Assembly (NCBI GenBank): GCA_016584495.1
Contig: WAID01000005.1
Location: 62,001-126,000, forward strand
Direction: 5' to 3'
DNA length: 64,000 nucleotides
From: Celoporthe dispersa
Lineage: Eukaryota; Ascomycota; Sordariomycetes; Diaporthales; Cryphonectriaceae
Under the pieces are notes generated by a model. That model saw only the letters and a list, made by a program, of their open reading frames with translations, had not been told where the DNA came from and searched no databases. Numbering within the stretch: position 1 is the first letter of the stretch; every line of letters starts with the position of its first letter. Position numbers and translations under genes: made by a program. Below, in pieces: positions 58,266 through 64,000 of this stretch.

Positions 58266-59790
58266 CTAGCCCCGCTGAAGGTCATCAATAATCCCCGAGG
58301 ACAGTACAGTCAGGCTTTTCCGCACGTCCCTCTCCATCTGGACCAATGTATCAGGTGAGAATGCTGCCGCCGCCGCCGCCGCCACCGCCGTGTCATTAAT
58401 ACTACTGGCCACTGCATGTTGCCTGGACCAGAGGTCCAGCTCGGCGTCCAATCCTCGACCGTCCCTCTCTGCGGGCTGTTTGAGTCTCGTCGAGAGTTGG
58501 TTGATCAGCCCCTGCACGCGGTGGAGTTCGCTGAGGACCATCTGAGCAGCCGTCCTGCCTCGGGTCGTTTCGTCAGGAGACTCTTGACCATCGTCGGCAA
58601 GTTTTTTTCTCTGGTCTTTGCTGCTGAGGCTCGTCCTGCCGGCCAGAATCGTCGTCTTCTTCGTACTGCCCTCGTTGATTATTCCTGCCAGTGGAGCCTG
58701 CATCCGCGCGGCGGAGGCGTATCGCTCCAAGATTTTGAGCACAATCATGAAGAGGATGGTGAGCAGGGAGCTGTCACCAGCGCACGAGGTACATGCCAAC
58801 CTGTTGCCCACGGCCCTGACGGTGTCTTTGTTCTCGTTTAGCACAGCCTGTACCGAGGCAACGCCTGTCTCTGACGAGGTGGTGTGGACTGTTGGCGACG
58901 AAGACGTAGTCGCGCATACCGAGTTCAAGAGGTCTAACGCCTGCGCGAGGCAGCCACAGGGCCTGCTGTCATGTGTGACGCTGGACTGTGCCGTGGACAG
59001 CGCCGTGGCCCGCGAGGCGAGCGAGGATGCGCCTGAGGATGGGCTTAGTAGATCAACAGACGACGATGTCTCTGACGAGATGAGGTCAGAGCTGATGATC
59101 TCAGCTGGCATGAGGAGCGTTGCGATGTCGTTCTGGGTCTGGAGGATACTGCCAGTATCCAAGACCGGCATATCGAAGGAGTAATCGATGACTGGCATGG
59201 CTGAGTCCATGGCTGAGTCCATGCTCGGGACTTTGGGCCCGAAATCCGTAAGACTAGACATCATTCCGGGGTCGTCCAGCATGGAAAAGACATCGGATGA
59301 CCCGTTGATGAAGACGTTGTCCGCTACAGGGGACGGCGGCATGTCCAGGCTCAGAGGTGACCCGAGGTAGCTGGCGCGCCGAGAAAAAAGTGTCTGGAGG
59401 CGTCGTGGTCTCCGGCATGAAGCAAGCCAGAGGGGGGGACTGATCGACCACGATCGTGTTGAAGTTGGCAGGGAACTCTGGGCCTGCAGGATCTGTAGCA
59501 TTACTGAAGGTCGAGCCCACTTTAGCACTGCTGCCGCCGCCATTGTTGTTGCTGCTGTTGTTGTTGCTGTTGCTGGTGGTGGTGGTGGTGGTGGTGGTTA
59601 TACAACGGCTCTTGGTGCTGTCGACTCGGCGGCCAGGCCGTCTCGCGAGGAAGTATTGACAGGCGATGCCACGACTCTCGCATTTGGAACATATTGGCTT
59701 CTCCTTGGGGCACTTGACTTTCGAGACAGCGCACGAGTGACAGCTGTTTCGCAGTTTTGAGCTTGTGCTACTCAGATTGCTGCGTGTCAT
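58266..59790 (-). CDS. Zn2Cys6 transcription factor, AflR-like
   Basis: Pathway-specific activator. The N-terminal binuclear cluster starts LRNSCHSCAVSKVKC and covers residues about 17-44 from the chosen start (MTRSNLSS, 59790); another Met at 59847 is possible. The AflR C-terminal domain follows from about residue 276 (GCLAQALDLLNSV, then ENKDTVRAVGNRLAC and SLLTILFMIVLKILERYA). Between them is a Thr/Ser/Asn stretch coded by a microsatellite (about 59545-59605). One base too many in an A6/T6 run (about 59383-59388) breaks the frame: TPPDTFSRRASYLG is restored by dropping one T, giving about 507 aa. It lies head-to-tail with the decarboxylase and divergent from the co-activator gene. Confidence 0.9.
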
Positions 59791-62147
59791 CGTATGGCCT
59801 TGCGTACAAGGCGATCGGCCGGATTGTGTGTCGTAGAAACCTAGCATGGCATGGTCGGATCTGGCACGGATCAAAGGTAACAGCAGCGATGACTGGCGAG
59901 ACAAAGATACGCTTGCACCGCAGCAGAAACGAGCTTTAATCTTTGTCTCGTTATCACAGATCCGGTGCGTCTTTATGTCGAGTAACTTGGGATCAAGCTT
60001 GAGGGCACAACACTCGTCAACCATGCTCAGGTAGTATGGCAGGACGAGCACCCAAGCCTGCGCTGAGGAGCTCCACCGCACCGCAGATCTCTGGCCTATT
60101 GCATTCCAAATTCCCACGTGAGGATATCACAAACCCACCTTCCAGCTGCTCTCAGCCAGCCGTTTCACGGCGTGCCAGCCAGGTGAGCTTAGCCCAAGCC
60201 TCTCGCGCCGGACCAGGCCTTCTCAGGAGCTGCAGGCCCAGGCGTAACGTATCAGCTCCAAGAAGCTTAACGCCAGAAGCAACCTCCCCTCCCAGCCCGC
60301 CCTGGGTCCGCCGCCACGGTCCGATATCGTTACCGCCCCCCCTTTGGAACCCCAGAGAGCCTGGGTGATGGGACGGGACACCAACACCCCTGAACGTTGT
60401 CAAGGTCGGTAATACGGCCGCCTCGACGGTGACCCTTGCCAGAGCAGTATATATTAATTATTACGTAGCAGGAAGGTAGATAGGCTTCTGGCAACACAGG
60501 TCCTCTCCTGTGGGGTCTCCTGGCTTCTCTCCCGGAGGGAGTTTCCGAGAGAGTGGCAAGTGGCGGCGCCTGGAAGTGACTTTTTGTTAACCGTCTGATG
60601 CGCATATAATATGCCGTGTTCTCTCAGGCGAGCTAAGCCAGAGTTGTATCTCCACCTCCGATCGACTCAAGCCAGATTACAGCGCTTCGGCCAGTCCAGA
60701 ACTCCCCCATGCGTGAGCCGGGTACGTCCTCAGCCATAGGCAAACACCAGCTTGGAGGTGGCGTGTGGGACAGGATACTGAGCTGACTGCAAAACTACTC
60801 TACAACGTCGTGACAGAGAGGGTACTTCCGAAGACCTGCAGTACCCAGTATTCTGATTCGCAGATAGAAGGGCGGGTGGGTGAAAAAATTAAGCTGAAAC
60901 CCGCCAACCCGCCCTTCCCGCTGGCCTAAGGGAGCCGTAAGGTTCCTATTGATCCAAGTAGACCCTTATTTTTTGGCCCTTGCTTTGATAACATCGTTTA
61001 TTTTCCGTTTTGTTGTGCTCTCTTCGTTTTGCTTCCCCATTTAAAGTGAGCCTGGCTCTAGCTTTGAGCTGGAGAACTGTAAACAAAGTATCATGACTGC
61101 TGCTCTTTGTCCTTATGATCGCAGGAGTCGTAGATTGGTCGACTGACAGTCATCACCCAATGCAGGGCCTCTCCTAACTACTCTCTCATGATTACAAGGT
61201 CCTAGGCAAAGAGGACACGGATGTTACCAGAAGTAACGAGCTCCATATCATGCGAGGTCAGCAAGCCGTAAAGCCACAGCCCTGGGCTGGGAAAAGATCC
61301 CCACTCTCTCTGTCTCTGCCATATCCTCTAGACCGCGAGTTTGCCGACACCAAGATCAGCACGTTAAAAAAAAAAATTTACTGGCAACACAAAATTCTTC
61401 AGATAAGCCGTCTGTCACTATTGAAACCTTACATGATCTATTGGTCGTACAGCAGGCCGGTGAATGCTAGCACAGCCTCTGTTGTCATTGCCCAGAGCTT
61501 ACTACGCCAGGTTGACACACGAGGAGGAGGAACAACGTGTGATGAACAAGTGGGCTTGTTTGACCTCAGGTACCTACCGTGCCCATCAGTGCCCTCTACG
61601 ACCATGTCGGCTTTTCCACTTTGAGCAGGTTGCGCTGTGAACGAAGCGGCAATACCCACGCTGACTGACCATGATTCATCGACTCCTGACAGGGAGCTCA
61701 GCTGCTGTAAGGCGTGCGCTGACAGGTTGGACATGATAAAAGGCAAGCCCGAAAGATGCAATGTTAAGCGAGGGCAGGCAAGGCCTGGCATTCTCAAGAC
61801 GCAACCGCTCCTGTAAATCTTTTTCTTGACGATCTGGGCTTACCGCTCAGAAATCAGAAATCTCAGAACCTCTTTTTCAAAGAGCGAGTGAGGCCAGAAA
61901 GACATACATTTATATAGATATTGGATCTCAAACCCAAAAAGAAATACCTTGATCTGCTTTTTGGTGTGCATCTCCAAGCCAAACCGATCAATCCAAAACT
62001 ACAAGGCCCAAGGAGGTCTCGGGTCCTTCTGCAACCTCACTACCACTGCACTGTTTCACCTTATGGTATTCTTCCTACAGCCATCCCCCGCCTTCACGAA
62101 GAAGAAAGAGAGAGAGACAAAAAAAAAGAAGACAAAGAAAAAAAGGA
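59791..62147. promoter_or_regulatory. Divergent region between regulator and co-activator genes
   Basis: 2.3 kb upstream of both the AflR-like and AflS-like genes; no supported gene. An 11-bp inverted repeat lies at 60867-60917, and a TATA-like TATATAGATA occurs about 230 bp before the co-activator start. No perfect TCGN5CGA site was seen. Confidence 0.5.
60867..60917. repeat. Inverted repeat (hairpin) in the regulator intergenic region
   Basis: The left arm starts at 60867 (GAAGGGCGGGT) and the right arm ends at 60917 (ACCCGCCCTTC): 11 perfectly complementary bases plus a few more with one mismatch, around an A/T-rich spacer. Confidence 0.7.
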
Positions 62148-63763
62148 ATGGATGGGCTAGCCGGCCTGCAAGCCTACAGCGATCGGCTGTCGGCGTCGAT
62201 CAGGAGCCTGGTCGAACATGGCCACCCTCTGGACTCTTCTTCTTCTTCGACACCCTCCGCCGACTCGAGGGAGGGGGAAGATCTGCAGCGTGCTAGGACC
62301 AGCATCCTAAGCAGTATCGCTGGGATCAAGAGGCTGGTCTGCGGACCGGCCGAACTGCTCCCTGATCTCGCACGACAGGTTTGTATTCCCCGATCTCCGT
62401 TTAAGCTAGTTACGTGCTCGTTGTCGCACCCGGTTGGTTCGATGGCACCCTGCTGGCCAGTACTGACGTGATTGATATCCCGGTTAGATCGAGATTCTCG
62501 TCTGCTTCCAGTGGCTGGCGGAGCTACAGGTTCTTGCATGCGTCCCGCAGGAGACGAGCATCCCCATCAGAGACTTGGCCGACTTGGCAGGCGTTCCTGA
62601 GACTCAGCTCCGTCGTGTGGTCCGGCTGACGGCCACATACGGATTTCTCCGGGAGCCGATGGCGAACTCCGTATCGCACACGCCTCTGTCGTCACGATTC
62701 CTCGAGGACCATGCACTGCAGGACGCCACACACTTCATAGTCAAGGTGGCCGCCCCGGCGGCCTTCCATATGCCCTCAGTCACACCACGATTTGGCGCGT
62801 CTCGCGCCGGACCCGAGACCCCCTACAATCTGGCACTGAATACCACCCAGTCGTTCCGTGCTACCCTCCAGGAGCACCCGAGGTTGGCCCGTCAGTGGTC
62901 CGCATATCTCCATCACAGTGCAGGCCTGCAGCAGGAAGACCAGATCCTTGACGTGATACTGCGGCTCAACTGGACGAATCTGGGCTATGCTTGTGTGGTC
63001 GAGGTGAGCCAATTGCCCAGAGGGCGAGAGGGGGCCTTTTGGCGCCTCCATGTCACTCTGTGATAAGATTGGAGCTGAGTATGTTTATCTATTGCAGGTT
63101 GGCGCGCCCTCGACATCGACCGCCCGATGTCTCGCCGAGAAGTTCTCCAGCCTCCGCCTGCTCGTCCAGATCGATGATTCACAGCCTTCGTCCTCTGCCC
63201 TGCATGAAGGCGCAAGCAGCAGCGTCGTCTGGATGGGTGATCTTTGTGCCCAGGTCGACGGCTATGGGCCCAGCAGCAGTGGCTACAGTTCCAGTTCCGC
63301 TCCTGTGTCTCCTGAGAGTCGTATCTTGGTGTCGCCCCACCTCGCTGGCAAGCCACAGCCTGTAGCAGATGCGGCTGTCTACATCCTACATCTTGACGCC
63401 GTTATCAGGTCTACTCCGCACAAATTATATGAGCTCGCATTACAGGAAACAATGAGAGACTATGCTACCATCCTGGGAGCAAGCGGCGCCGCGTTGCTCA
63501 TCATAACGGCCCGTCTCCTCCCGGAACCAGGAAGCATTCCTAATAGCGAGGTCGAGGCGACTGCGAGGACACGTGACCTTAATATGCTACAACTATCTGG
63601 TGAGGGTGAGATGGAGATGAGCGAGCTCCTCGGTGTAATCGAGACGACAAGGGACGCGATAGGGAGGCTGGTGGTGACGACGCAGCTTCGTGCGAAGAAC
63701 GGATTGGTGGTAGCCTTGGTCGTGAAATATGAGAGGCGAACCACGAAGAACAAATCATCATAG
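62148..63763 (+). CDS. AflS/AflJ-like pathway co-activator (O-methyltransferase fold)
   Basis: Relatives help the AflR-type regulator activate the cluster. Exons 62148-62378, 62488-63003 and 63098-63763, about 470 aa. The N-terminus resembles the regulator partner family (MDGLAGLQAYSDRLSASI). The middle has the winged-helix domain of class II methyltransferases, including IPIRDLADLAGVPETQLRRV and TYGFLREP, then the segment leading to TNLGYACVVEVGAPSTST, where the S-adenosylmethionine loop would be. The classical Gly-rich loop (GxGxG) is replaced by VGAPSTSTARCLA, and the C-terminal His/Asp catalytic pattern of O-methyltransferases is not evident, so a regulatory role is preferred over methylation. 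Introns are 109 and 94 bp. Confidence 0.85.
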
Positions 63764-63840
63764 CTCAACGTTGCAGATGTATAATTGTTCAAGGAGGAGG
63801 ATACCTTCACAGTACTCTAAATTATCCTATCTCCTATACA

Positions 63841-64000
63841 TCATGTCTTCATCCTCTCGTGGTCCCTCCATTTAGGCATCTCAGACGCGGATTGTTTCAA
63901 GGCTCCTTGGTCGCTACTCTGGGCCGGAATGCCATTGGACTCGGTGCTCATAGAGGATAGAGCTGCGCTGGAGCCACCAACCTCGTGAATACTCATGTCG
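63841..64000 (-). CDS. 3' end of an unidentified gene, cut by the window edge
   Basis: A minus-strand frame is open from the right edge to a TGA at 63841-63843, giving the last 52 codons of a protein: DMSIHEVGGSS at the edge and PKWRDHERMKT at the end. It is Ser-rich, polar and without a recognised motif, as in the cytosolic tail of a transporter or the end of an enzyme. The stop lies only 78 bp beyond the stop of the co-activator gene (convergent). If the methionine within the fragment is the start, it would be a 51-aa peptide; a truncated gene is more likely. Confidence 0.5.
   Translation of the reverse strand, partial: DMSIHEVGGSSAALSSMSTESNGIPAQSSDQGALKQSASEMPKWRDHERMKT

Overview
The window is nuclear DNA of a filamentous ascomycete (Pezizomycotina, possibly a Sordariomycete; that rank is a weak guess). 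Evidence: genes with several short introns (about 58-150 bp) with GTRAGT-like donors, a HET-domain gene, an OPT transporter, an intron-containing tRNA-Leu, and a fungal non-reducing polyketide synthase (NR-PKS) with SAT, PT and ACP domains.

Layout. 1-10,559: gene-poor, full of dinucleotide microsatellites, no gene I can support. 10,560-36,043: ordinary genes: an OPT transporter, an AlaX-type tRNA editing protein, a LURP-one/tubby-like protein, a HET protein, tRNA-Leu(CAG), a D-glutamate cyclase-like protein, a small basic protein, 5-oxoprolinase, a CCCH/FG nucleoporin (Nup42/Amo1 type), ribosomal protein S20, a Cue3/ASCC2-like CUE protein and a C2H2 protein. 36,044-41,400: a second gene-poor stretch, AT-rich in its right half. 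41,401-64,000: a fatty acid desaturase, then a biosynthetic gene cluster that probably runs off the right edge.

The cluster has the core set of an atrochrysone/emodin-type anthraquinone pathway: a TE-less NR-PKS (47,480-53,540), a divergent stand-alone metallo-beta-lactamase thioesterase (54,656-55,704), a DUF1772 anthrone oxygenase (56,408-57,087), a divergent EthD-type decarboxylase (57,451-58,077), an AflR-like Zn2Cys6 regulator (58,266-59,790), an AflS/AflJ-like co-activator (62,148-63,763) and an MFS exporter (45,279-47,121). The expected route is: the PKS builds and cyclises an octaketide, the thioesterase releases atrochrysone carboxylic acid, the EthD protein decarboxylates it, and the oxygenase oxidises the anthrone to an anthraquinone. 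Later tailoring enzymes are not visible, except possibly the desaturase.

Two features cut across the window. Eight apparent one-base frameshifts (seven +1, one -1), almost all in short homopolymers, break seven otherwise intact genes, including single-copy ribosomal protein S20; I read them as sequence errors. Three genes in or beside the cluster (desaturase, PKS, anthrone oxygenase) are best explained by non-canonical GC-AG introns with perfect GCAAGT donors. All spliced models were built by eye; exon sums divisible by three after correcting the indels support them, but nothing was aligned or searched.
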